Shown here: positions 18,274 to 26,554 of the stretch, piece by piece
Position numbering within the stretch: position 1 is the stretch's first letter
Layout of the letters: each line of letters starts with the position of its first letter
Assembly (NCBI RefSeq): GCF_003049725.1
Contig: NZ_QAGM01000013.1
Location: forward strand, 1 to 64,000
Source of the DNA: Oceanimonas marisflavi
GTDB lineage: Bacteria > Pseudomonadota > Gammaproteobacteria > Enterobacterales > Aeromonadaceae
DNA: 64,000 nucleotides
Reading direction: 5' to 3'
Translations under genes and position numbers: made by a program
Notes under the pieces: model-generated
Databases searched by the model: none
Told to the model about the DNA's origin: nothing
Seen by the model: only the letters and a program-made list of their open reading frames with translations

Positions 18274-18288
18274 ATACCCTGGAGGTAT
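18274..18288. promoter_or_regulatory. Candidate CatR/BenM operator, site 2 (exact consensus)
   Basis: ATACCCTGGAGGTAT is an exact ATAC-N7-GTAT palindrome, the recognition pattern established for the LysR-type regulators BenM and CatM. It ends two bases before the catR start codon at 18291 and contains its GGAGG, so binding here would also repress the regulator's own gene. Confidence 0.7.
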
Positions 18289-18290
18289 GG

Positions 18291-19193
18291 ATGGAGCTGA
18301 GGCACCTGCGTTATTTTATTGCCGTGGCCGAAGAGCTGAACCTGACCCGGGCGGCGGAGCGGCTGTTTATCGCCCAGCCGCCCCTGACCCGGCAGATCAA
18401 GCAGCTGGAAGAGGAGCTGGGGGTGCAGCTGTTTATTCGTAAGCCCCGGGGGCTGGAGCTGACCCAGGGAGGACTGTATTTTCTGCAGCAGGCCCGCACC
18501 ATCATGGAGCGGCTGGAGGCCAGCATTGAAGGCACCCGGCAAATCGCCCAGCTGCGCAAAACCGTGTTTGCCATCGGCTTTGTGCCGTCGGTGTTTTACG
18601 GCCAGCTGCCGCTGATGGTGCGCCGGCTAAGGCGTAACAAAAACCTGGAAATTGTGCTGCACGAGCTCAAGACCCAGGATCAGATCGAGGCGCTCAAGAG
18701 CGGCAAAATCGACATCGGTTTTGGCCGGGTACGCATTGACGATGCCGACGTGGAGCAGGAGGTGCTGTTCAACGAGCCGCTGATCGCCGCCCTGCCGTCT
18801 TCCCATTCCCTGACCCGTGAGTCGCCGACCATGGCTGAGCTGGCCGAGGTGCCCATGGTTACCTTTCCCGCCGGCTCCGGCCCCAGTTTTGCCGATGTGG
18901 CCCAGGGACTGTTTCACCGCCGTGGCCTGAAACTCAATGTGATCCAGCAGGTTAACGATCTGCAGACGGCGCTGTCGCTGGTGGCTTCGGACATGGGCTT
19001 TGCCCTGGTGCCGGAGCAGGTGCGCAAAATCCAGCGGGAAGGAGTGGTGTTTGTATCGGTGCGGGACGAGCAGCTCAGCATTCCGGTGATCGCCTCACGC
19101 CGCCGGGGCGAGAACCCCAATGCGGCGATGCGGCTGGTCAACACCATACTGGCCGAGCTGGTGGAAAACAGGCTGAGCGGACGCTACCCCTGA
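18291..19193 (+). CDS. catR: LysR-type regulator of catechol/benzoate genes (CatR/BenM type)
   Basis: Transcription regulator expected to activate the divergent catB operon in response to muconate and perhaps benzoate. The 300-residue protein starts MELRHLRYFIAVAEELNLTR, then a winged helix with AAERLFIAQPPLTRQIKQLE, and an effector domain (about 90-290) with the CatR/BenM-like VPSVFYGQLP and GFGRVRIDDADV. ATG at 18291 gives the standard N-terminus; an ATG four bases upstream is out of frame. BenM and CatM cannot be told apart without comparison; since no other LysR gene serves the cluster, it probably controls both cat and ben genes. Confidence 0.85.
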   Translation: MELRHLRYFIAVAEELNLTRAAERLFIAQPPLTRQIKQLEEELGVQLFIRKPRGLELTQGGLYFLQQARTIMERLEASIEGTRQIAQLRKTVFAIGFVPSVFYGQLPLMVRRLRRNKNLEIVLHELKTQDQIEALKSGKIDIGFGRVRIDDADVEQEVLFNEPLIAALPSSHSLTRESPTMAELAEVPMVTFPAGSGPSFADVAQGLFHRRGLKLNVIQQVNDLQTALSLVASDMGFALVPEQVRKIQREGVVFVSVRDEQLSIPVIASRRRGENPNAAMRLVNTILAELVENRLSGRYP

Positions 19194-19194
19194 G

Positions 19195-19980
19195 TCAGCC
19201 CGCCAGGGCGTCCCGGATCAGCCTGGCCTTTTCCAGCAGCAGGGGCAGAAAGCGTCCGGTGAGGGTGTCGAGGTCTACCCGGGCGGCGTTGGTGCTGATG
19301 TTGATGGCGCCGAGCAGCCGGCCCTGCTGATCAAAGGCCGGCACCGCCAGCGAGCGCAGGCCCGAGTCCAGCTCCTGATCCACAATGGCGTAGCCCTGCC
19401 GGCGCACTCGCTCCAGCACCCTTCGCAGGGCCTGCCTGTCGGTAATGCTGTGGGCCGTGTGTGCCTGCAGCTGCACGGTTTCCAGGTAATTGCTCAGCTG
19501 CTCTTCAGGCAACTGGGCCAGCAGCACCCGGCCCATGGAGGTGTAGGCCGCCGGCAGCCGGGTGCCCACCGACAGCCGAATGGCCATCAGCCGGTGTTCG
19601 GCGGCGGAGCGGGCAATGTACACCACCTCATCGCCGTCGAGCACCGCCAGTGAGGTGGACTCGCCAATTTCCCGCGTGATCTCCTCCAGATAATGCTGAA
19701 TCACTACCCGGTGCGGATTGGCGGCCAGAAAGGCGTTGCCCAGTTGCAGCACCCTGGGGGTCAGCGCAAAGTGGCGCTGCTGCTTGTCGAGATAGCCCAG
19801 GGCATGCAGGGTCAGCAAAAAGCGCCGGGCCTTGGCCCTGTCCATGCCGGTTTTCGTCGCCACTTCGCTCAGGGTCATGCGCGGGTGGTGCTGGTCAAAG
19901 GCTTGCAGCACTTCCAGACCGCTGGCCAGGGCGGCAACGAAGTCCCGGTCTTGCGGGTTGAGCCGGTCGTCGGTGGTCAT
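19195..19980 (-). CDS. pcaR: IclR-family regulator of the 3-oxoadipate genes (PcaR type)
   Basis: Regulator expected to switch on catIJ-pcaFD with 3-oxoadipate. The 261 residues have an N-terminal HTH (LSEVATKTGMDRAKARRFLLTLHALGYL written in the usual IclR positions, about 32-60) and an IclR effector domain with YIARSAAEHRLMAIRLSVGT, RLPAAYTSMGRVLLAQ and a C-terminal GAINISTNAARV, as in PcaR/PobR/PcaU. Start at 19980 follows AGGA seven bases upstream. It is tail-to-tail with catR (one base apart) and diverges from catI, with three palindromic operators between. Confidence 0.82.
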   Translation of the reverse strand: MTTDDRLNPQDRDFVAALASGLEVLQAFDQHHPRMTLSEVATKTGMDRAKARRFLLTLHALGYLDKQQRHFALTPRVLQLGNAFLAANPHRVVIQHYLEEITREIGESTSLAVLDGDEVVYIARSAAEHRLMAIRLSVGTRLPAAYTSMGRVLLAQLPEEQLSNYLETVQLQAHTAHSITDRQALRRVLERVRRQGYAIVDQELDSGLRSLAVPAFDQQGRLLGAINISTNAARVDLDTLTGRFLPLLLEKARLIRDALAG

Positions 19981-20026
19981 GATGGGATCCTGTGACGAGA
20001 TCAAAGGGCCTTCATGGTAGCAAAAA

Positions 20027-20041
20027 GTTCGCATAACGAAC
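20027..20041. promoter_or_regulatory. PcaR-type operator A
   Basis: GTTCGCATAACGAAC, a perfect dyad with GTTCG/CGAAC arms, 46 bases upstream of the pcaR start codon. It fits the GTTCG-N5-CG(A/C)AC form I recall for the P. putida PcaR site and suggests autoregulation. Confidence 0.65.
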
Positions 20042-20174
20042 ATCTGTTTTATCTTGTCTCACTTTGTGCTCTCGATCACAAAAAATAAGTTCTTATTTTT
20101 CAGTTTCTTAACTTTTTTACTCGCCATTTTCCTGAAAACGGGGTTTGTCACTCCCATAAAACCGGAGTAAACAT

Positions 20175-20189
20175 GTTCGCAATGCAAAC
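20175..20189. promoter_or_regulatory. PcaR-type operator B (one arm imperfect)
   Basis: GTTCGCAATGCAAAC, a copy with one altered base in the second arm, 19 bases (about two helical turns) before site C, so two regulator dimers could bind on one face of the DNA. Confidence 0.55.
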
Positions 20190-20193
20190 CAAG

Positions 20194-20208
20194 GTTCGTA
20201 GTGCGAAC
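20194..20208. promoter_or_regulatory. PcaR-type operator C
   Basis: GTTCGTAGTGCGAAC, perfect GTTCG/CGAAC arms, ending 25 bases before the catI start codon. Its position so close to the gene suggests overlap with the promoter -10 region or the transcript start, as for PcaR at pcaI. Confidence 0.65.
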
Positions 20209-20233
20209 ATAACCCACCAGGGAGGCGATACCC

Positions 20234-21052
20234 ATGGCCCAATTCATGAGCCTGCACGACGCGGTTGCCCGTTATCTCCAGGACGGCGCCACCGTCGCCA
20301 TGGAAGGCTTTACCCACCTGATCCCCTTTGCCGCGGGACACGAAATCATTCGTCAGGAAAAGCGTGGTCTGACGCTGATCCGCATGACCCCCGATATTCT
20401 CTACGATCAGCTGATCGGCGCCGGTTGCGCCGAAAAACTGATCTTCTCCTGGGGCGGTAACCCCGGCGTGGGCTCGCTGCACCGTCTGCGCGATGCCGTG
20501 GAGCGGGGCTTCCCCCGCAAGCTGGAAATCTTCGAGCACAGCCATGCGGCCATGGCCTGCGCCTATGAAGCGGGCGCGGCCGGTCTGCCCCTGGCGGTGC
20601 TGCGCGGTTACATCGGCAGCGACCTGCCCAAGGTGAACTCCCAGATCCGCTTTATCGAATGCCCCTTTACCGGCGAACGCCTGGCGGCGGTGCCGGCGGT
20701 ACGTCCGGATGTGAGCATCGTTCACGCCCAGCGCGCCGACCGCAAAGGCAACGTTCTGGTATCCGGCATCGTGGGTGTGCAGAAGGAAGCGGTGCTGGCG
20801 GCCAAGCACAGCATCGTCACCGTGGAAGAGATCGTGGACGATCTGCAGGCCGAACCCAATGCCTGCGTGATCCCGGGCTGGGCCATTACCGCCATTGCCG
20901 AGGTAAAAGGTGGTGCCGCGCCGTCCTACGCCCACGGCTATTACCCGAGAAACAACAGCTTCTACAAGGAGTGGGACGCGATCTCCCGTGATCGTGACAC
21001 CTTCAACGACTGGCTGCAGCAGAACGTTTACAACGCAGGAGGGCAGGCATAA
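20234..21052 (+). CDS. catI: 3-oxoadipate CoA-transferase subunit A
   Basis: With CatJ transfers CoA from succinyl-CoA to 3-oxoadipate. The 272-residue protein (MEGFTHLIPFAAGHEIIRQE, then MTPDILYDQLIGAGCAEKLI, HRLRDAVERGFPRKLEIFEH) matches the longer CatI/GctA type rather than the about 230-residue PcaI, so the symbol catI is used; pcaI would be an acceptable synonym. GGAGG lies eight bases before the ATG. Its stop overlaps the start of the next gene as TAATG. First gene of the PcaR-controlled operon. Confidence 0.88.
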   Translation: MAQFMSLHDAVARYLQDGATVAMEGFTHLIPFAAGHEIIRQEKRGLTLIRMTPDILYDQLIGAGCAEKLIFSWGGNPGVGSLHRLRDAVERGFPRKLEIFEHSHAAMACAYEAGAAGLPLAVLRGYIGSDLPKVNSQIRFIECPFTGERLAAVPAVRPDVSIVHAQRADRKGNVLVSGIVGVQKEAVLAAKHSIVTVEEIVDDLQAEPNACVIPGWAITAIAEVKGGAAPSYAHGYYPRNNSFYKEWDAISRDRDTFNDWLQQNVYNAGGQA

Positions 21053-21846
21053 TGACGCTCCAATACAACTCTTCAGAAATGATGACGGTCACCGCCGCTC
21101 GCGCCCTTAGCAACGGCATGACCTGTTTTGTGGGCATCGGCCTGCCCAGCGAGGCCGCCAACCTGGCCCGCCTGACCCACGCCCCCGACGTGACCCTGAT
21201 CTACGAATCCGGCACCCTGCAGACCAAACCCGACATTCTGCCGCTGTCCATCGGTGACGGTGAGCTGTGCGAGCAGGCGCTGACCACGGTGGCCGTGCCC
21301 GAGATGTTCCGCTACTGGTTGCAGGGCGGCCACATTGACGTGGGCTTTCTTGGGACCGCCCAGATCGACAAGTACGCCAACCTTAATACCACCCTGATTG
21401 GTGATTACCAGTCTCCCAAGGTTCGCCTGCCCGGCGGCGGCGGCGCCCCCGAGATCGCCTCCAACGCCAGGGAAGTGTTCATCACCCTGAAGCACTCACC
21501 GCGCGCCTTTGTGGAAGCGGTCGACTTCATCACCACCCTGGGCTACGGTCGCGACGGCAAGGGCCGTGACAATGTGCCCAATATTGGCCGTGGCCCGACC
21601 AAGGTGATCACCGATCTGTGTGTGATGGCCCCCGACGCCGAGACCAGGGAACTGACTGTGGTGTCCCTGCACCCCGGGGTGACTCAAGAGCAGGTACGTG
21701 AGGCCACCGGCTGGCCGGTACGCTTTGCCGACGAGCTGGCGCTGACTCCCGAGCCGAGCGCCGAGGAGCTGGCCATTCTGCGTGACCTCAAGGCCCGCAC
21801 TGCCGAGCACCACGCCAAACCGATCTCCCAGGAGGCCGCCCAATGA
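21052..21846 (+). CDS. catJ: 3-oxoadipate CoA-transferase subunit B
   Basis: Catalytic partner of CatI. The 264-residue protein carries the acyl-carrying glutamate E52 in LIYESGTL and the glycine-rich KVRLPGGGGAPEIAS. The later IGRGPTKVITDLCVM and SLHPGVTQEQVREATGWPVR are family segments. Start overlaps the catI stop by one base; stop overlaps the pcaF start by four. Like CatI, its length favours the CatJ type over PcaJ. Confidence 0.9.
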   Translation: MTLQYNSSEMMTVTAARALSNGMTCFVGIGLPSEAANLARLTHAPDVTLIYESGTLQTKPDILPLSIGDGELCEQALTTVAVPEMFRYWLQGGHIDVGFLGTAQIDKYANLNTTLIGDYQSPKVRLPGGGGAPEIASNAREVFITLKHSPRAFVEAVDFITTLGYGRDGKGRDNVPNIGRGPTKVITDLCVMAPDAETRELTVVSLHPGVTQEQVREATGWPVRFADELALTPEPSAEELAILRDLKARTAEHHAKPISQEAAQ

Positions 21847-23048
21847 AGCCGGTTTATCTGTGTCATCCCCGCCGTACCGCCATTGGCCGCTTTGGCGGCA
21901 CCCTGGCGGCGGTGCGCCCCGACGATCTGGCCGCCCGCGTATTTGAAGCCGTGCTGGCCCAGGCGCCGGATCTGGACCCGGCCGCCATCGACGAAGTCAT
22001 CATGGGCTGCGCCAACCAGGCCGGTGAAGACAACCGCAACGTGGCGCGCATGTCCTCCCTGCTGGCCGGTCTGCCGGCGAGCGTGCCCGGCACCACCATC
22101 AACCGCCTGTGCGGCTCCGGTATGGATGCCGTTGGCACCGCCGTGCGCGCCGTCAAGGCCGGTGAGCTGGATCTGGTGCTGGCCGGGGGGGTGGAGTCCA
22201 TGTCCCGCGCCCCCTATGTGATGGGCAAGGCCGACACCGCCTTCAGCCGCAACCAGGGCATTGAAGACACCACCATCGGCTGGCGCTTTATCAACCCGCT
22301 GATGAAGGCCCAGTACGGCGTGGACTCCATGCCGGAAACCGCCGAGAACCTGGCCGAGCAGTTCAACATCTCCCGGGAAGATCAGGACGCCTTTGCCGCC
22401 CGCTCCCAGGAGAAGGCTGCCGAGTCCCAGTGCAACGGCCGTTTTGCCGAAGAAATCGTGCCGGTGGCAATTCCCCGCCGCAAGCAGGAGCCGCTGATCT
22501 TCGCCGACGACGAGCATCTGCGTCCGGGCACCACGGTTGAGAAACTGGCCAAGCTGCCGACCCCGTTCCGCGAAGGTGGCAGCGTGACCGCCGGTAACGC
22601 CTCCGGCGTGAACGACGGCGCCGCCGCCATGCTGATCGCCAGCGCAGACGCCGTGCAGCGTCATGGCCTCAAGCCCATGGCCCGAGTGCTGGGCATGGCC
22701 ACCGCCGGCGTTGAGCCGCGCATCATGGGCGCCGGTCCGATCCCGGCGGTGCAGAAGCTGCTGGCTCAGCACAACCTGACCATGGACGACATCGACCTGT
22801 TCGAGTTTAACGAAGCCTTTGCCGCCCAGGCCCTGGCCTGTATGCGCGAGCTGGGTCTGAAGGACGACGACGCCAGAGTGAACCCCAACGGCGGCGCTAT
22901 CGCCCTGGGTCACCCGCTGGGCATGTCCGGCGCCCGTCTGCTGCAGACCGCTGCCCATGAACTGCACCGCCAGAACAAGCGCCTGGCCCTGTGCACCATG
23001 TGTGTGGGCGTGGGTCAGGGTATCGCCACCCTGATTGAGCGGGTATAA
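21843..23048 (+). CDS. pcaF: 3-oxoadipyl-CoA thiolase
   Basis: Cleaves 3-oxoadipyl-CoA to succinyl-CoA and acetyl-CoA, the last step of the pathway. The 401-residue thiolase has the nucleophile C90 ([12 protein letters not shown]), the catalytic His in [20 protein letters not shown] and the second Cys in [16 protein letters not shown]. Length and the [17 protein letters not shown] segment are typical of PcaF. The ATG overlaps the catJ stop. Confidence 0.94.
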   Translation: MKPVYLCHPRRTAIGRFGGTLAAVRPDDLAARVFEAVLAQAPDLDPAAIDEVIMGCANQAGEDNRNVARMSSLLAGLPASVPGTTINRLCGSGMDAVGTAVRAVKAGELDLVLAGGVESMSRAPYVMGKADTAFSRNQGIEDTTIGWRFINPLMKAQYGVDSMPETAENLAEQFNISREDQDAFAARSQEKAAESQCNGRFAEEIVPVAIPRRKQEPLIFADDEHLRPGTTVEKLAKLPTPFREGGSVTAGNASGVNDGAAAMLIASADAVQRHGLKPMARVLGMATAGVEPRIMGAGPIPAVQKLLAQHNLTMDDIDLFEFNEAFAAQALACMRELGLKDDDARVNPNGGAIALGHPLGMSGARLLQTAAHELHRQNKRLALCTMCVGVGQGIATLIERV

Positions 23049-23217
23049 CAACGGCTGCAGGCGTCCGCCGGCTGAATGGAGCGCGGGCGGCTCGCCCGCA
23101 ATTTGGCGCGCAGCGGCAACCTGTGCCCGTTTCATTGGATAAGAAGTGAATTCAGGGGTTAACTGTATTTTTGACGCGGGCTTGTGCCGGCGTTCCCCTG
23201 ACTATTTTGGAGGCCGA

Positions 23218-24000
23218 ATGTCTTTTCTGAACATCAATGGCCGCACCGTCGGCTACCGCCTGCTGGGCGACGCTTCACGGCCGCTGGTGGTGCTGGCACA
23301 CCCCCTGGGCATGAGCCAGGCGGTGTGGGATGACCTGCTGCCGACGCTGCTGCCCCGTTACCGGGTGCTGACCTGGGATCTGCCCGGTCACGGCAGCAGC
23401 GCGGCCTGGAACGGTGAGCGCATTACCCCCGCCGATCTGGCGGCAGAAGCCCTGGCCCTGGCCGATGTAGCGGGTGCCGAACGCTTCCATTTTTCCGGCA
23501 CCTCCATCGGTGGCGTGATCGGCCAGCAACTGCTGTGTGCCCATGCCGACCGCCTGCTGTCCGCCACCCTCACCAACACCGGTGCGGTGATCGGCACCCC
23601 TGAGGCCTGGCAGGCCCGGGCCGCTGCGGTGCGGGAGTTGGGCCTGGCCACCATGGCGGTGGACATAGTGCCGCGCTGGTTCGGTCCGGCCGCCTGTCTG
23701 GCCCAGCCCGCCCTGCTGGCCGGCTGGAACACCATCATGGGCCGGGGTGACGCCCACAGCTACGCCCTGCTGTGTGAAATGCTCGGCGAGGCCGACTTCA
23801 GCGAACGACTGCAGGATCACAACGTGCCCCTGCTGTTGGTGGGTGGTCGCGAGGACGTGGCCACCCCGCCCGAGTCGCTGGAGCACCTGGCCTGCTGCGC
23901 CGAGGCAAACGGCCCGGTGATCCTGGATAAGGTAGGTCATGTGCCCTCGGTGGAAGTGCCGGCGCAATTTGCCGAATTGTTGCTGCAGCATCTGGGTTGA
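23218..24000 (+). CDS. pcaD: 3-oxoadipate enol-lactonase
   Basis: Alpha/beta hydrolase that opens 3-oxoadipate enol-lactone. The 260-residue protein starts MSFLNINGRTVGYRLLGD; nucleophile elbow GTSIGG (Ser in place of the usual G-L-S context but the same spacing), acid in GGREDVATPP and His in KVGHVPSVEVP. GGAGG lies five bases before the ATG at 23218; a longer frame from GTG 23146 has no site. It lies 169 bases after pcaF across a gap with a GC-rich hairpin (GCGGGC/GCCCGC near 23085-23100), and is followed by a terminator. Confidence 0.9.
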   Translation: MSFLNINGRTVGYRLLGDASRPLVVLAHPLGMSQAVWDDLLPTLLPRYRVLTWDLPGHGSSAAWNGERITPADLAAEALALADVAGAERFHFSGTSIGGVIGQQLLCAHADRLLSATLTNTGAVIGTPEAWQARAAAVRELGLATMAVDIVPRWFGPAACLAQPALLAGWNTIMGRGDAHSYALLCEMLGEADFSERLQDHNVPLLLVGGREDVATPPESLEHLACCAEANGPVILDKVGHVPSVEVPAQFAELLLQHLG

Positions 24001-24022
24001 GCATAAAAGCACCAATAAAAAG

Positions 24023-24047
24023 AAAGGCCTGCAATTGCAGGCCTTTT
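24023..24047. terminator. Bidirectional terminator after pcaD
   Basis: A perfect palindrome with arms AAAGGCCTGCA / TGCAGGCCTTT and flanking A and T runs, between the ends of pcaD and the convergent LysR gene. It closely resembles the hairpin at 29102-29128. Confidence 0.8.
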
Positions 24048-24066
24048 CCGTTGTGGTCTTTCCATA

Positions 24067-24972
24067 TCAGGGCACGGCTTTTTCCGAGCGTCGTGCAGGT
24101 GTCAAGGCGTCAGTGAAATGCCGGACCAGAGGACTGTTGTTTTCGTTGTGCCATACCGCTTCGGTAATAACGGTGGAATCTGTGCCTGTGAGCGGCAGCA
24201 TGACTACACCGGAACGTTGATAATTTCTGGCGCATTCCAGGTGAATGGTGATGCCGATATTGGCGCTGATCAGGCCAAACATGCCTTCACTGTTGTAGGC
24301 TTCCTGCACAATCCGTGGCTGAAACCCCGCCTGCAAGCAGAGAGCGTCCAGATGCCTTCTGAAATGACGCCAGCGTGCCATTACCCCAACGACAAAGGGC
24401 TCATCGGCCAGCTCGTGTATATCTACTTCATCTTGTGAGGCGAGGGGGTGGGACTCGGGTAATACAGCCACAAAGCGATCTACCTGAACGGGATAATGTT
24501 CAAAGCTGTCGTTATTCAGCGGGCTGGTTAGAAAGGCAACGTCGATCTTCCGGTTGGCCAGTGCCTCCAGCTGCTCCTGGGTTGAACCGTATTCAAGATC
24601 AATGGAAATTTCCGGATATTGCCGGCGAAAAGTGTCAATCAAGCCGGGTAATATGCCGGTAATGGCGAAATCGGTGTAACCAATGGTCAGACTACCCAAG
24701 ACGCCGCTATCTGCCTGCCTTGTTTTTCGCACCGTCTCCTCAAGCTCAATCAACAGCTGATCACACCCCTTGAGAAATACCGCCCCAGCGGCTGTGAGCG
24801 CCACTCGACGATTGTTACGGTCAAACAGGCGCACTCCCAGTTGGTGCTCAAGAAGCTGTATTCCCCTGCTCAGGGCCGGCTGAGCCACTGCCAGGTTTTC
24901 GGCTGCCTGACGAAAATTCAGGGTCTCGGCCACAGCCATAAACTGGCGAATTTGACGAAGTTCGACACGCAT
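24067..24972 (-). CDS. LysR-type regulator of the adjacent transporter/amidohydrolase operon
   Basis: 301-residue transcription regulator with a standard N-terminal winged helix (LRQIRQFMAVAETLNFRQAA, LAVAQPALSRGIQLLEHQLG) and a periplasmic-binding-like effector domain with LGSLTIGYTDFAITGILPGL and ALANRKIDVAFLTSPL. It diverges from the ESS-type transporter gene with 175 bases between, the usual arrangement for a LysR protein that controls its neighbour and itself. The ligand is unknown but is likely the compound handled by the amidohydrolase or its product. Base composition looks lower in GC than in the pca genes next to it. Confidence 0.85.
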   Translation of the reverse strand: MRVELRQIRQFMAVAETLNFRQAAENLAVAQPALSRGIQLLEHQLGVRLFDRNNRRVALTAAGAVFLKGCDQLLIELEETVRKTRQADSGVLGSLTIGYTDFAITGILPGLIDTFRRQYPEISIDLEYGSTQEQLEALANRKIDVAFLTSPLNNDSFEHYPVQVDRFVAVLPESHPLASQDEVDIHELADEPFVVGVMARWRHFRRHLDALCLQAGFQPRIVQEAYNSEGMFGLISANIGITIHLECARNYQRSGVVMLPLTGTDSTVITEAVWHNENNSPLVRHFTDALTPARRSEKAVP

Positions 24973-25147
24973 GGTGATACCTGAATGTTATCAATAGGAA
25001 AACCAATAGTATTATACAAGTTAACAACGTGGCTCTAGTTTGAATACTGCGTTCGTACCCGGGAAGGCGGGGACGGAAGCGGCAACCATGCCCATGGGAT
25101 GGATCACAACCGAAGCCTTTTGCTTTGGAACTATCATGGAGATTGCT

Positions 25148-26554
25148 ATGGAAAGCTCGTTTCACGGTGTTATTGCATTTGCTCTGATGGCAGGAATGCT
25201 GGTAATCGGCAGCCTGTTGAGAAAAAACATTCCTGTATTAAGAAACTCCCTTGTTCCCGCCAGCATTGTTGGTGGCTTGCTTGGGTTCGTCCTACTGTCG
25301 TTGGATTTGATTCCCGGTTTTGGCTCCGGCGACTTCACTGGGCTGACCTTTCACTTTTTTACCCTCAGCTTCATGTCCCTGTGTCTGACCAGCAGCAGTG
25401 GCGACAAGTCCCTGTCCGGTGGCAGCATTGTGCGCGGCGGACTCTGGCTGACGATCATCTGGACCATCAGCCTGGGTATCCAGGGAGTGCTGGGGTATGG
25501 CGTTATTGCCGTCTATGACAAGGTCACGGGGTCGAATATCAGCGCCTTTCTCGGCGCCATCATTACTCACGGTTTCACACAAGGACCCGGTCAGGCACTG
25601 ACCTACGGCAACATCTGGGAGCAGGAATACGGCATTGCCAATGCAGCCCAGGTTGGCATGATTTATGCCTCACTCGGCTTCCTGATGGCGTTTCTGGTTG
25701 GTGTTCCCTGGGCCAAGCGAGTGATCGCCAGAGGTCAAAACCTGAACAAAAAATCCAGCATTGATGGTGATTTCCTGTCAGGCTTTTACCCCGCCGGCAA
25801 CAAACCGGAAACCGGCCGAATGGTTACTCACAGTGCCAATATGGACTCTCTGGCCTGGCATCTGGGACTACTGGCCATTGCTTACGTACTTACCCATCTC
25901 TGGCTGTTATCGGTGCGTGACCTGGTTGCCGGCTTCACCCCCTGGGGTCTGAATTTGAGCGTATTGTTCAGCCACAATATGTTTTTCGTACATGGTCTGG
26001 GCGTGTGTGTACTGATGCGGCTGCTTGTCGATAAACTGGGTTTTGCCCGACATGTTGATAACGACACCCTCAAGCGCATTACCGGCAGCTCGGTTGACTT
26101 TATGGTCGTCGGTACCCTGATGAGCATACAGTTTGCCGTGCTGTACGCTCTGCTTACCCCTATCCTGCTGGTAACTCTGGTGATTACCCTGGCCACCCTT
26201 TTTGGGTGCTGGTGGATGGGACGCTTGAGCGGAAAGCTGGGCCACGAGCGGTCACTAACCGCGTTTGGCTGCTGCTGTGGCTCAACCGGAACCGGCTTGC
26301 TGCTGCTGCGCATGCTGGACTCGGATTTCAGTACATCGGTAGCCAAGGAGCTGGCTTTCTTCAATCTGGCCATCGTGCTGGCCAACATACACGTACTCTA
26401 TATCTTTGCCCCCATTGCGCCTTCTCTGAGCCCGGCAACCTATTTGTTGGCCTTTGGTGGTACCGCCCTCGTTGCTTTGGCAGTGGTTCCCGTGCTGATG
26501 GGCAAACTGAAGCTGGCCGTACCGCGGGCCACCGTCAAGGAGACCATTCAATGA
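25148..26554 (+). CDS. ESS-family (GltS-like) sodium symporter
   Basis: Predicted inner-membrane Na+-coupled carrier for an amino-acid-like or dicarboxylate substrate. The 468 residues form two inverted sets of hydrophobic helices with family segments RNSLVPASIVGGLLGFVLL, ITHGFTQGPGQALTYGNIW and FGCCCGSTGTGLLLLRMLDS; the GPGQA and CGSTGTG re-entrant positions correspond to those of GltS. It is longer than GltS (about 400). Start at 25148 has GGAG six bases upstream; earlier in-frame starts (25040, 25136) are less well placed. First gene of a three-gene operon; its stop overlaps the amidohydrolase start. Substrate is unknown; glutamate is not assumed. Confidence 0.75.
   Translation: MESSFHGVIAFALMAGMLVIGSLLRKNIPVLRNSLVPASIVGGLLGFVLLSLDLIPGFGSGDFTGLTFHFFTLSFMSLCLTSSSGDKSLSGGSIVRGGLWLTIIWTISLGIQGVLGYGVIAVYDKVTGSNISAFLGAIITHGFTQGPGQALTYGNIWEQEYGIANAAQVGMIYASLGFLMAFLVGVPWAKRVIARGQNLNKKSSIDGDFLSGFYPAGNKPETGRMVTHSANMDSLAWHLGLLAIAYVLTHLWLLSVRDLVAGFTPWGLNLSVLFSHNMFFVHGLGVCVLMRLLVDKLGFARHVDNDTLKRITGSSVDFMVVGTLMSIQFAVLYALLTPILLVTLVITLATLFGCWWMGRLSGKLGHERSLTAFGCCCGSTGTGLLLLRMLDSDFSTSVAKELAFFNLAIVLANIHVLYIFAPIAPSLSPATYLLAFGGTALVALAVVPVLMGKLKLAVPRATVKETIQ

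Noticed and set aside
21684-23135. 483-codon open frame antisense to pcaF
   Set aside because: Low-complexity Gly/His/Gln composition typical of antisense frames; pcaF is certain on the other strand.
26206-26550. Longer amidohydrolase start inside the transporter gene
   Set aside because: The added residues have no family likeness, and ATG 26551 has AAGGAG and the ATGA overlap.
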